Assembly (NCBI GenBank): GCA_002007465.1
Contig: LNAC01001209.1
Coordinates: 98,710 to 162,709, forward strand
Source of the DNA: Ailurus styani
Lineage: Eukaryota > Chordata > Mammalia > Carnivora > Ailuridae
Length of the DNA stretch: 64,000 nt
Direction of reading: 5' to 3'
A model generated the notes under the pieces. That model was not told the DNA's origin and did not search any database. It was given only the letters and a program-made list of their open reading frames with translations. Shown here piece after piece: positions 1-10,772 of this stretch. How positions within the stretch are numbered: the stretch's first letter is position 1; every line of letters begins with the position of its first letter. Both the position numbers and the translations under genes were made by a program.

Positions 1-30
1 ACTTAAAAAAATAAAGTCTGTCAGTGATTT

Positions 31-232
31 GGGCACCTAGGTGCCTCAGTGGGTTAAGCAGCTGACTCTTGGTTTCAGCTCAGGTCATGATCTCAGGATC
101 CTGGGGTTGAGCTTTGTATCAGGCTCTGTACTCAGTGAGGGGTCTGCTTGAGAATTCTCTCTCTTCCTCTTCTCCTGCTGCTCCTTCTGCTTGTGCTCTC
201 TCTCAAATAAGTAAATAAATCTTTTAAAAAAT
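31..232 (+). mobile_element. CanSINE (tRNA-derived SINE), diverged copy
   Basis: Non-autonomous retrotransposon copied by L1 machinery. The head GGGCACCTAGGTGCCTCAG, the internal 'ggtcatgatctcagg' promoter-like segment, a CT-rich body and an AAATAAGTAAATAAATC tail are visible. It is bounded by an imperfect TSD (about 13-29 and 233-249, aagtctgt-c/t-agt form). The divergence suggests an older carnivoran copy. Confidence 0.93.
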
Positions 233-299
233 GAAGTCTGTTAGTAATTGCTCACTGTGCACCTTCAGGCACAGACAGGAGTGTGGAGTTGTATTGCCT

Positions 300-840
300 C
301 TTTGTCTCCTAGTTACAAATCCATGTGGTATTTACAAGTATAAATAATGAAAAGAGGAAATTGGCTAACAAGGATGAAATCTCAGCAAAGAAATGAAAAG
401 TGATGACATTGGAAAGGAAATTCAAATTAAATGTAAATAGAATTACAAAAGAAATAGCTGACTGTGGGAATGTTGATAATGTTGCCATCCAAGGAACCCT
501 AGATGTGTAGCCAGAAGAACTCAATAAAGACAAATGTGTCGACATAAATGAGGAAAGAAAGTGAAGGAAAAGGATGAAGATGTCCCAAAGGAAGTGATGT
601 TGGCAAAAAAATCTTCATGTTAAAGAAAATCAGAAGATATTTCGTGGCATTGAAAGTGAAAAAAACAAAATGTTAGAAGCCAATCCAAACTTAGAAAGGA
701 GTATGATGATTTGCCAAAGCAGAGAGAAGATGCTTTCTCTGCACTGTAAATTACACCATGAGAAGAGAGAGGAAAGCTCTGCTCAAACTACTCCTTACCT
801 TTTCTAAAAAGAAATGAAATACTCTCATTCTTAATGTTTC
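300..840. other. A-rich unidentified stretch, possible decayed retrocopy
   Basis: Purine- and A-rich DNA read on the plus strand gives short lysine/glutamate-rich runs broken by several stops (for example around 405-410 and 510-560). This composition suggests a worn processed pseudogene of a charged, coiled-coil-like protein, but I could not match it to a named gene. No poly(A) tail or TSD was seen, so it may simply be A-rich unique sequence. Confidence 0.2.
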
Positions 841-1309
841 TAATGTTTTTAATCACAGTGTGCTAAATAATCATTTTATTGATTACTTCTGTCTACGTTT
901 ATAACCGACAGAGAGTTTTTAATATTTTGATGAAAATTTAAAGGTCATGGAACAATGTATTTTTTCCCACTGATTATTACGATCACTTTGATTGGAAAAT
1001 ATAAAAAGGTTACTTTGCTTGGACTTGCACAGTCACTTTTACGGTCCTGAACTATTGGGCAAAATGAGGACTGTGTGTGTTTATGCATATCCATATGTCC
1101 CCACATATGTACTACGAGAAGAGATGGTAGTGGAGCTGAGTCTTGCGGGACGGGTAATTGCTAATCAGGATGATGAGGAGGACGGTGGTAGTGTTCACTA
1201 CAGAAGAGCATGTGCAGTGGTCTAATGGAGGATGGGGTACGGGGAGATTTGACACAGCTAATGCTCAAGTGTGTACCAGATAAAGAGCAGCGAGAGAGAA
1301 AAACCAAAA
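841..1309. other. Unique AT-rich sequence, no feature seen
   Basis: No recognised repeat, no long open frame beyond a 77-codon chance frame at 992-1225, and no promoter-like composition. Treated as ordinary intergenic sequence. Confidence 0.5.
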
Positions 1310-1540
1310 AGGTCATCTGGTGCCCCGTCTTATAGGGATTTCCTTGCTTGATGACAGATTTTGATCTTTATCCTTCAGGTTATGGAAACCTCTAAAGGGT
1401 TTTCAGCACCTGAGTGGCATGATCAGACTTTTCTTTTAGGACGATCACTATGAGGAATGTGGAGGTGGGATGGTGGGAGCCTGCAGCTTGCAGGCAGGAA
1501 ATATTGAACACTGACTGGCTGGCTGAGGCAGTTTACAGGC
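1310..1540 (+). repeat. Fragment of an ancient mammalian interspersed repeat (family not named)
   Basis: The run 'ggaaacctctaaagggtttt' followed by 'gcacctgagtggcatgatca' and 'gatcact' matches the layout of an old eutherian repeat that I recognise but cannot name. The same kind of sequence appears at about 28.0-29.25 kb and 61.5-62.85 kb. It is strongly diverged. Confidence 0.4.
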
Positions 1541-1555
1541 AAGAATGAGGAGAGA

Positions 1556-1754
1556 GGGGCACCTGGGCGGCTCAGTCATTAAGTGTCTGCCTTCAGCTCA
1601 GGTCATGATCCCAGGGTCCTGGGATCGAGCCCTGCATCGGACTCCCTGCTCTGTGGGGAGTCTGCTTCTCCCTCTCCCACTCCCTCTGCTCCTTTTCCCT
1701 CTCTCGCTGTGTCTCTCTCTGTTAAATAAATAAATAAAATCTTTAAAAAAAAAA
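1556..1754 (+). mobile_element. CanSINE, complete, with 15-bp perfect TSD
   Basis: Full-length SINE with GGGGCACCTGGGCGGCTCAG head, CT-rich body and AATAAATAAATAAAATC tail ending in a poly(A) run. The TSD AAGAATGAGGAGAGA is perfect at 1541-1555 and 1755-1769, so both edges are exact. Copied by L1 endonuclease-primed reverse transcription. Confidence 0.97.
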
Positions 1755-1859
1755 AAGAATGAGGAGAGAATGAGGGGAAGTCCTCCTGAACACACAGTCC
1801 CCTCACTTTGCCCTTCGTCACCACAAAAAAACCCTGTTGTTTCCTTAAAATCCAACTTC

Positions 1860-2520
1860 CTAAACATGTCTCATAATCCTCCATTTCAACAGATTGAATA
1901 ACATCCTTATGGACTGAGCTGTAGTCACACGGCCATGGACAACCACACAAAGGCCTTGGGAGCACCGTCCCTGCTGGTTCAGCTGAATACTAGCTACTTT
2001 CTCATTTATGCAATCAAAGATTCCTTCCCCTCTTCTTCCTTGCATGGGCACTTTGCTGAACATAGCTTTGTTTTCCCTAGCCTGATTAGTAAAAACTTGT
2101 TCAGGTAGGATGCTTCATTAACAAATAGTACTCTCTTGTTCCTTTCAGGCTATCTTCTACATTTTAATTTACTGGGCGATGCTAATGAACACAACAGGGG
2201 ACCTAATAGTTTTCCCTGGGGATGGAGAAAATTAGAAACTTTCCAAGTAAACATGGAATAGTAAAGGCATAGCAATGCCAATTTCAAATCTTAATGATAC
2301 CAAACGTTGCATAGGTAGTAAAGGGTAGGAATGTCACCAAAGTTTGTTTTTACATACATTAATGTTTTTAAGGATTAACAGAGTTCTAAGAACAACTATT
2401 CCATATCCTATTACAGCAAGAGGATTGAAAAATGAAATGAGTGACAATATTTTCTTCTCCTCATGAGAGATTCCAGACCCCCAGGCATCATAATCTTACT
2501 TTTTCTTTCAAATTTATTTT
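1860..2520. other. Unique sequence, nothing specific seen
   Basis: Moderately AT-rich DNA between two SINEs. The open frames here are short, and those near 1.6-1.9 kb run into the antisense of the neighbouring SINE. No signal supported. Confidence 0.5.
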
Positions 2521-2535
2521 ATCAGAATTTTGTTT

Positions 2536-2743
2536 ATTAATTTTTTTTAGATTTTTTTTGATTTATTTATATATTTGACAGAGAGGGACAGTGAGAGAGG
2601 TAACACAAACAGGGAGAGTGGGAGAGGGAGAAGCAGGCCTCCCGCCGAGCAGGAAGCCCGAAGCGGGGGCTCGATCCCAGGACTCTGGGATAATGACCCG
2701 AGCTAAAGACAGATGCCCAATGACCAAGCCACCCAGGTGCCCC
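2536..2743 (-). mobile_element. CanSINE, minus strand
   Basis: Reverse complement of the SINE: poly(T)/TTTATTTATATATTTGACAG at the left and GCCACCCAGGTGCCCC at the right. The 13-bp TSD cagaattttg-t/c-tt lies at 2523-2535 and 2744-2756, with one mismatch. Confidence 0.95.
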
Positions 2744-2756
2744 CAGAATTTTGCTT

Positions 2757-4137
2757 CTTGAGTCCAGAAGCAAATCCCCTCTCGTAATTGTAAAACTTCC
2801 TTGAATTATACAGTTTGCCTTTTGTGAATCTGAGTTTTATTCCTAAGAAAAGAAAGAAACTTATTGTCAGTAGGCACTGCTCCTTTACAATCCAAGGGTA
2901 CATCATTTTCTCCAAAGATGTCCACAAGCCTTCAATCAGTGGTTTTGTTTCATCCAATATGGACTCTTTATTACTAGTTCTGCCCTTGGATGAGATTCTG
3001 TTCTTTTCCAGAGAACATGTCCTAATTTTTTTTCTTTGTTAAGACATTTTCTATTGTGGTGGAGGGCAGCCTGTGATCTCACCACATACTTGGCAGGTTT
3101 CCTTATTCCTCATAATGATCATATCAACATGAGCAATGAATATCAATGATAACAATGTCCCTCTTCAGGCTCTTTCCTAGGCAGATGCATCTGGCTTCCT
3201 TGAATGGCATTTGCTAGCACCCAGACAGCAAGATAATAATACGCCAAGGCTAGTGATGCCAGCCTTTCACTCTTTGACCAATTACCTCCTTGACATTGTT
3301 CAAACTGAAACCAAAACACCACGAATGAGTTTACTCATCTTTAGAAGTTATGAAAATACACAAGAAGCTACAAATAAGACCGGCGATCTTTTCTGGGTGA
3401 TGGAAAGAGACACTATTCCTTCTCTATAATAGCAAAATTTTCATTTATTATTATTTTTCAGGCACTGAAGAGCAGAGACTGACAATTTTCTGTGAACATT
3501 CAGAGTGATAATGCATACAGTGTCAGACACAGGGCACATATTTATTTCTATAACTATAAGATAACCATGAGTCCTGAATTATAGAGAAAATGTAGTAAGA
3601 GGGTTTTCTGAATTACAATATCAACTCAAGTTATCATATTATTTTAATGATGAATGGCTGCATTACTCAGGTGCCCATGACAACATAATTATGTCAACAG
3701 TGATATGAAAAATAAAGGGGAATAGTAGCACATTCATGAAGGAAAGGTAGTTACTACTTTTTCAGACTCAAGAAACACAGTACAACATGGTAACTGGGAA
3801 ACAACTACAGTAAAAGAACAGAAGTATCAGAAACCCTGAAAAAATAGATTGGCAATAGGTCAAAGTGTCACAAAGATTAAACATTTTTGTGGAAAGCAGC
3901 TGTACTTCCTAATCAAATCATATGCACACATTTTGAAATGACTGATTTTCTGCATTGACATGTATGTAAAGATACCACATGGTTGCCATTTAATAAGTAT
4001 ATTTGCATATACATTGATATACACATACAGAGAGAGATGTAAGCAGAGTTATACATAAAAACTCCTCATATAAGACTTAGCACAACTTTAAATGATTTTT
4101 ATGCCAAATCCTATAATCTTGATTAACTGATATTCTG
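2757..4137. other. Unique AT-rich sequence
   Basis: About 1.4 kb without a recognised repeat. Two open frames of 72-75 codons (2815-3042 and 3211-3429) have no recognisable homology, no signal peptide and no splice context, and are of a length expected by chance. Confidence 0.5.
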
Positions 4138-4155
4138 CTAAACATAACCTTCTCT

Positions 4156-4367
4156 CTTTTTTTTTTAAAGATTTTATTTATTTATTTGACACAGAGAGGG
4201 GGAGAGAGAGAGAGAGAGCACAAGTAGGCAGAGCAGCAGACAGAGGGAGAGGGAGAACCACATTCCCTGCCAAGCAGGGAGACCGATGCGGGACTTGATC
4301 CCAGGATCCTGGTATCATGACCTGAGCTGAAGGCAGCCGATTAACCAACTGAACCACCCAGGCGCCC
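4156..4367 (-). mobile_element. CanSINE, minus strand
   Basis: Poly(T), TTTATTTATTTGACACAGAG, a (GA)n run, then the inverted head ending GAACCACCCAGGCGCCCC. Flanked by an imperfect TSD of the form ctaaacataa-c/t-ctt (from about 4138, and 4368-4384). Confidence 0.95.
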
Positions 4368-4384
4368 CTAAACATAATCTTCCT

Positions 4385-6195
4385 TTAATTGGCATTTGGG
4401 AACATGTACAGTATTATTATGTTTAACAATACTGTAAAATAATTTAGAGATTAAAAGAATGAATTCTGGAACTATTATTTAGAAAACAATCAAAGATAAT
4501 TCTTTGGTGGATAGAATAGCATTTAAACCAGAATATTCCATTTTTACCAACACCAGATAACAGAAAGTAATATTTTTCTATTAGTTATACATTCGCTTAT
4601 GTTCACTGAAAATTTGCCTTTCCTCTCAGTCTACAAGCTTTGCCAGAGCTGGATTTAAAAACCAAAAAAACAAAAACCGTAACTTTATTTCTATATCTGG
4701 TCCGGTCTTTAAATATGAACTAAGGGCTTACCTCAAATAGCACATTTAACATGAGATAATTTCCTAGGCTGTACTATCTTGTCTTAGTTGTTATGGCTCA
4801 ATTAAGTGTACACTTAAAGCCATAGGCAACAGATGTCCAAGATGCAGGTCTGCTCATGTGTTGAGTGACCAGTGGGCTAATGAGATGAATTGAATGAGGA
4901 AAGATTTTATCAACCATGAGCTTGGCACACATGAGTAGGCTACTGTAAATTTTTTTGAAACACAATTTAGCTTTGATCAAATATACTGTTTAGACAAGAA
5001 AATATGCTTGGTTCTTAAAGAGAAATCAAGCCAAACACAAATAAAACAACAACAATAAAAATAGTTACAGAACTTTAAAGTAAAAATTTAAAGAAAATTC
5101 TGCCAGTTTAGGGAGAGGAGTGAAGTATGAATCCAGAATGTCTATTTCCCAACTGGCTAAGGTGTTGGGGAAATGAAAATAAAAGTTTCTTTTAGTATTT
5201 GAAAGGTTATTTTCTTCTAGCCACAAAAATACGTGGACTCCGTATAAAAAGATGAGGGACAAAACAACAACAATAAAATGCCCCCACCCCATTTGAAAAG
5301 AAAACTACAGAGGAAGTAATTAGAGAAATGAATATTTGAAGGAAATGATAATAATAAAAAAATAAAATTTCCACAGATAAAAGCCTTTGTAATCTGCTTA
5401 AGTCTATCCTATCACCTGGAATATACTAGAAAAGTCAAAGCAGTTGGAGAAGATTGGAAGCAGTCAACTGGAAGTTAAGGATGGACAATGCCTGAGATGG
5501 AAGTTAAAGATCTCTCTCAAATGTTAAAAAGGAAAACTTATTGCTAGAAAGCACTCCATTAAAGTTTACCGTAGAAGAGCTAATGAATAGGTACATCTTG
5601 GACATTTAAAAGAAAAAAAAATTCAGCTTATGCTTCCTGAATGTTGTTACCTGTTCTTTCTTTCTTGATCTGTGTCCACACCGACAAGTTTTACAACTGC
5701 AAGTCCGTGGGCCAAATCAGAGTGAATGTATCTCCCCACGGTTTTAGAAGCTGAAAGGCAGCGTGTATTCTGGGTGGAACAGCCTAGAGCGCCATGGATA
5801 GAACAGAGGTCTTCTAAGTGGTGTGATTTCAGGGGTGCCAGGAATGAGCCCTGCTGTTTGCCTCCCAGCTGCCATGTATGTTACCATCATGTCCTGTAGA
5901 CTTCCTTCAAGGCAAGGCTTTTCAGGGAATATCCTAAACTTTTATGCCATTCAACTATTAATTATAACTTCTAGTTGGATGTGCATGGTTTCATCAACTT
6001 CCTTCCATTGGCACAGTTAGCTATGAGTAAGGAGCAGAGGGTATTTGAGAATACGGAAGATGGGGAAATGAGCATTTTGTGCATGGGAACTACCTAGGCA
6101 TTGATCTAGATCAGGAAACACGGTGGGAGAGGGTCCCTAGGTAGGCGAGGAAAAATAAACACACAGGCTATTTACATGGGTCTTGGACATTTACC
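4385..6195. other. Unique AT-rich sequence
   Basis: No recognised repeat beyond short A-rich runs (for example the AACAACAACAATAAAA motifs near 5045-5060 and 5260-5280). Open frames are at most 75 codons and unconvincing. Confidence 0.5.
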
Positions 6196-6199
6196 ATGG

Positions 6200-6365
6200 A
6201 TTTCCCTTAAGCTCACTTCTTTGTATAATCCTCTCTCCTTTTACTTGTGAAGAAGTTGAAATTCAGGAAGAATGTATGTGACTTGTTCAAATTCGTGCAG
6301 CTAATAACTAAGACTCACTCAGGTCTTCTGATTCCAAATCCTTTGCTCTTTTCACTAGAGTATGA
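6200..6365 (-). repeat. MIR (ancient SINE), reverse orientation
   Basis: Shows the worn inverted MIR order: 'gaagttgaaattcaggaag', 'gacttgttcaaattcgtgca', 'gctaataact', then 'ccaaatcctttgctcttttc'. This corresponds to the reverse complement of the MIR core. Heavily diverged, as expected for a pre-eutherian element. Confidence 0.65.
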
Positions 6366-6962
6366 GAGGCCTGAGCACTTAGGGAGGGCAACAAAATTTT
6401 GAAAAAAGTTATAAAGTCCAAAAGGGGCAATATATTTCATTTCCACTATTCTGTCAAGGATTGGTTTTCAAATATATACATACTAGAATGTTGTACAAGT
6501 GATTTCTAAGATTGGCTATATTTCTACATATGTTGGACACTTTTGAGACCAGACTGAGGTTGCATCATATACATTTTTAATGTATCAAAAGTTAAACATA
6601 TGCACGTGATCGAAAAAAAAAAGAGGAAGCTATGTAAGATCACTAGTGACTTGTCCCACTGTTCCCCTCTGTGATCTATGACCACAGATGAGCAAGTGAT
6701 CAGACACAAGCATGTCTCCATCAGTCCTTATCAGCGCCTTCTGCTCCCCCTAAGGTGAGTGGTTCACCACAATGAGTGTAGTTCTGTTGTTTAAAATATT
6801 TTTTCGTCTGAGATTTTCAGTTTAGGCATGGTCTTTAGAACCTAAGCCCTCGTGATTCAGCTCCACAGTGCTCTTATTTGGTTTTCTACAGCAGTGTCTT
6901 CGAATGTGTTCTGCAGAGTATTAGTTCTGTGTAATGTCAAATAAACTGGGGAACTCTTGAGA

Positions 6963-7023
6963 TGTATACATATACATATATATGTATATATATATATATG
7001 TCTCTATATATACATATATATAG
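6963..7023. repeat. (TA)n/(TACA)n microsatellite
   Basis: Alternating purine-pyrimidine tract of tatacata and tatata units next to the poly(T) end of the minus-strand SINE. Confidence 0.9.
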
Positions 7024-7027
7024 GTTT

Positions 7028-7197
7028 TTTTCAAGATTTTATTTATTTGACAGAGAGAGATCACAAGTAGGCAGAGAGGCAGAGAGAGGAGGAAGCAGGC
7101 TCCCTGCTGAGCAAAGGGGCTTGATCCCAGGACTCTGAGATCACGACCTGAGCCGAAGGCAGAGACTTTTAACCCACTGAGCCACCCATGCGCCCCC
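7028..7197 (-). mobile_element. CanSINE, minus strand, shorter young type
   Basis: AAGATTTTATTTATTTGACAG, 'gatcacaagtaggcagagag', 'ggaagcaggctccctgctga' and the inverted head GAGCCACCCATGCGCCCCC. The body is the young mustelid-like type. A short imperfect TSD around (c)aggttttt is likely but not certain. Confidence 0.92.
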
Positions 7198-7344
7198 AGA
7201 CAGGTTTTTATGACTGTAGGACTTAACCAGTTCTTTAGATGTGCAAATCTGAATATGAATCTCTCACGGAGGGAAAAGGATCCACTGTGCATGAATTTTC
7301 CAGTGCATGTTATGGGCATTATATTCTGAGGAACAGAGTTTGGA

Positions 7345-7450
7345 TTATACGTATATGTACACACATATGTGTATGTATGTATATGTATACACATGTATAA
7401 TCCACAGATAGATGTAAGTATATATGCGTGTATATATTTACATATGAAAT
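7345..7450. repeat. TA/TG/AC-rich simple repeat cluster
   Basis: Mixed tandem units of gtatat, acacat and tgtatgta. This is the second alternating-pyrimidine/purine tract within 400 bp, on the other side of the SINE. Confidence 0.8.
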
Positions 7451-7639
7451 ATATAACAATTAGCCTTTTTATAATAAGAATAAACAGTCTCTAATGTTAG
7501 AAAGGGAAAACAGGCGAGTTTGAAGTGATCAAAAGAAAAGAGGGATGTATGTCAGTTTCCCTGGTATCTGCTGAATGAGGACTGAGCAAGCGAACCACAG
7601 AGAGACTTGAGATAGAACGGCATCTTCTGGACGGCAGTC

Positions 7640-7800
7640 AGGTTCAGTCAAAATGCACCGCAGGGGAGGGCTGCAGACTGCGCACGCGCAGCGGAAGAGC
7701 AGCGTGCTCTGCTCTCCCCACCCTCCAGCCAGCCCCGGCCCAGAGGGGAGTGAGCGCCTCTCCGGGGAGGGATGACCCACCCAGCTCCGCACAGGCCAGA
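7640..7800. promoter_or_regulatory. CpG-dense patch with NRF1-like and ETS-like sites
   Basis: About ten CpG dinucleotides fall in roughly 150 bp, in a region otherwise almost free of CpG. Centred near 7679-7696, the sequence GCGCACGCGCAGCGGAAG joins an NRF1-like palindrome (GCGCAnGCGC) to an ETS core (CGGAAG). This pairing is common in CpG-island promoters. No exon, transcript or TATA box is evident, so promoter activity is inferred; a decayed or weak promoter, or a GC-rich unique patch, is equally possible. Confidence 0.35.
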
Positions 7801-8114
7801 GAGCAGGGCTGTGACACCAGTAACTAAGAATTTCTGAAGTGATAACATTCATGGCAGAGGAAGGGGAAGCTGAGATTCCTGCCGGAACAACACACTTTCT
7901 CTTTTGAAGCCATTTGCTTCTCTCGTATTCGCATCCTTGTGAGGGCCTGACCCTTCCTGACTACTGATACCTCGACCAAGCCCCTCCTGTGGGGAAGTGT
8001 GTGGGATGAGTAAGTCCAGCCGCTGACCGTTCCCAGCTGTTCTGGGAGGCACTGTGACCGTTCTGGCTGCAGGCCTCCTACAGATCATACAAGCTCATGT
8101 TAACTATCCCAGGA

Positions 8115-8144
8115 TTTTTTTTTTTTTAAGATTTTATTTATTTA

Positions 8145-8187
<43 letters not shown>

Positions 8188-8333
8188 ACAAGTAGGCTGA
8201 GAGGTAGGCAGAGAGGAGGAAGCAGGCTCCCTGCAGAGCAGAGAGCCCGATGCGGGCCTCGATCCCAGGACCCTGAGATCACGACCTGAGCTGAAGGCAG
8301 AGGCTTTAACCCACTGAGCCACCCAGGCGCCCT
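8115..8333 (-). mobile_element. CanSINE, minus strand, with long (GA)n
   Basis: Poly(T), ATTTATTTATTTAAG, then about 34 bp of (GA)n at about 8150-8184, the body, and the inverted head GCCACCCAGGCGCCC. The TSD TATCCCAGGA lies at 8105-8114 and 8334-8343. Confidence 0.96.
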
Positions 8334-8343
8334 TATCCCAGGA

Positions 8344-8666
8344 ATTTATGTCAGGAAGCTTACTGTAACAATTTTGGCTTCTATTTTCCTTGTGAACATG
8401 GGAGTTAAGGTGAGACAGACCCAGCGCATTTCTAAGCAATTACAGTGGATGGTGTAGGATCCAGTGGGACAATTCCAGGCATCCCTATAAACTATGTCAT
8501 CTGAGAAAAACTAGACTTCAGTCCCCACCTCACCCCATTCAAAGATGTTTCTCTTTCACTGTGGAAGAAAGGATGATAACCATGGGCTAGAGGGAGAAGT
8601 GGTCCCAGGGCAGGGAATGGAGCAAATATACTTGTCAAAGACCAGCAATGTGATGTCCTCGTCAAT
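8344..8666. other. Unique sequence
   Basis: Short unique spacer between two CanSINEs. The 100-codon frame at 8545-8847 runs into the neighbouring SINE and is therefore an artefact. Confidence 0.5.
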
Positions 8667-8679
8667 AGAAATCCATCCA

Positions 8680-8862
8680 GGGGCGCCTGGGTGGCTCAGT
8701 GGGTTAAGGCCTCTGCCTTCAGCTCAGGTCATGATCTCATGGTCCTGGGATCGAGCCCCGCCTGCTTCCTCCTCTCTCTCCACCTGCCTCTCTTGCCTAC
8801 TTGTGATCTCTCTCTGTGTGTCAAATAAAGAAAGAAAGAATCTTTAAAAAAACCAAAGAAAC
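8680..8862 (+). mobile_element. CanSINE with 26-bp internal deletion
   Basis: Young-type SINE with head GGGGCGCCTGGGTGGCTCAG and a perfect 13-bp TSD AGAAATCCATCCA (8667-8679 and 8863-8875). Relative to other copies in this window (for example 50820-50997), the segment after 'gagcccc' is missing: 'gc' joins directly to 'ctgcttcctcc'. The two-base overlap 'gc' suggests a deletion between short direct repeats. The tail has GAAAGAAAGAATC instead of the usual AATAAATAAAATC. Confidence 0.97.
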
Positions 8863-8875
8863 AGAAATCCATCCA

Positions 8876-9926
8876 TATTCATACAATGGAAACAATGGCA
8901 TAGCTATAAAACTATAAGATTAACATGGGCACACTCCAAAGACACATAATAATTTTTTGTTTAATGTGACCATAGCTCTTTCTCTAACTACATCACAATC
9001 TAAAAGGACAGTTTGCTGCTATGTCTACAACTGTATTCAAAAACGGGAATTTAATTAAGCTTCACACTTATTGGGATAAAGGGAATAATTTAAGCACAAA
9101 ATGCCAGGGAATGACTAACTTTTGGAAGGAAAGGTGGAGAAAAGTGTATCTGGATTAAAAAAAAATGAGATAATGCCACCTGTTCTCACACACGCACATG
9201 TACATATGCGTACACGCCCACTGCAGACCCTATACACAATGTTCAGCCCTTCACTGAGCTTCATGCCTCCCCCTCAGCTTGAGGAGAGACAAACTTTGGG
9301 ACTGCCACCAATGAGAGATAGTTGGTGACAGTTTTTAACATAGCCCACGATTATCTAAAATCAGAGGAATGCTCTACAGGCTGCCAGGAAATGGTCTCTA
9401 GATTTCAGGATCCTTTTTTGTTGGGGATGCTCTCTCCCTACACTGCCAGCGCTGGTTCTGTGTGAGATCTGACCAAGTGGGAGGACACCTACCTGTACCC
9501 TGTGATTTAAGGGCTACTAACACCGCCATTCACTAAAAATATATTCATCATAAGCCTGTCTCAATGACCAGGATACAAAGAAAACTCCGTCGGGGTCACC
9601 CATTAATTATCATGACACAGAGAATTCTAGATGAGAGGAAGAAAGACTTTGAAAGATCACCTGGTCAAGCCCATTCACTGTACAAATGAGAATATAACAC
9701 CCAGAGGTAAGGTGATTGCTCCACATTTTTTTCTAGTTAGTCTATGATTACCTTGTGTCAGCAAGTAAAGAGCTAGGTTCTTGCATGCAGTTGTTCCTGA
9801 AGGACATTATTAAAGCAAGAGTCTTCATGAAGGCATGAAGATCCTGTAACAGAGCTGAAAGGGTGGCTCCAAAGAAGGCTATCCCTCTTCTCCTGTCCAT
9901 TTTACTACCATCTAAAGGTAGCATAC
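8876..9926. other. Unique sequence
   Basis: No clear repeat. Around 9590-9720 the words 'agaattctagatgagaggaa' and 'gatcacctggtcaagccc' resemble a very old element, but not enough to name it. Confidence 0.45.
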
Positions 9927-9952
9927 GTGTGTGTGTGTGTGTGTATGTGTGT
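9927..9952. repeat. (GT)n microsatellite
   Basis: About thirteen GT units with one TATG interruption; likely length-polymorphic. Confidence 0.95.
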
Positions 9953-10316
9953 AAAATTCAGCATACTCTACCTAATATTAATAGCTATACATCCTCGTAA
10001 TTCTAATGACTTCATTAGTAATCAGTGGCATGGACATACCGTAATTTATTTAGCCAATACTATTATTTAACACTTATGTTGTATTATATCTTTTTTTTTT
10101 TAACCTCTACATGGGTCACTTGTATTTTTCAATTTTTCAATTTTCCAAGAAGTAATAGCGTTATACACGTGTGGTCCTCTCTGAAGAATATGGTTGTGTA
10201 TGTGGTATCTCTTTAGTCAAAGTTAACTATTATTTTAAAGGTTTGGTACAATTACGATGACACTCCTTTCTGATAATACAGCTCCACTCTAGCATCTCAG
10301 AGATCTCTCTACTTGG

Positions 10317-10772
10317 ATGCACTGCCATTTCCCAGCCAGAGGGAGGCTCCCATTGTCTCTCTGTGTCCTGTTAGCATTGTTTCTTTTGGAGCTTCCTGTG
10401 CTGAAAAGCCTGGGGGTCATTAGAAGTGGACAGAAATCAGAGAGAGAACAAAAGGATTACAGAATAAAGGAGAGAAGAAACGACCAAGGAAATAACTCTT
10501 CATTTTCTCAGTTCTGGACTCTAAGGGACCCCAATTATCGGAAGGAAAAGAAAGTACAGTGGTGCAAATGTATTACAGAAGACCAGCCAATCAGAACAAT
10601 TGCAAAAATACCTGCCTTGACTAGCAGAAAGACACAGTTTGTACTAGAAGAGAAAGGGAGAGGGCGAGAGAGCTGCAAGGATCCACAAGACTGTTCAGGA
10701 CTTTCCCAAGGTCTTTGTAGATTTCAGCCCCGCCCCTTTCAGAAGGGTAAACCCTCTTTAAAGCTCCACTAA
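10317..10772 (+). other. 151-codon open reading frame of unknown status
   Basis: Longest open frame in the window outside recognisable repeats. It starts MHCHFPARGRLPL and continues with a hydrophobic run (SLCVLLALFLLELPVL, residues about 14-29) that resembles a signal peptide or membrane segment. A basic, charged middle (KSEREQKDYRIKERR) and a Ser/Gly/Pro-rich end follow. There is no recognised domain, no convincing Kozak context and no repeat underneath. It could be a lncRNA exon, a decayed gene or a chance frame. I do not assign a function. Confidence 0.2.

Noticed and set aside
300..840. Named processed pseudogene of a coiled-coil protein
   Set aside because: The translated pieces are lysine/glutamate-rich but too broken to match any specific protein with confidence.
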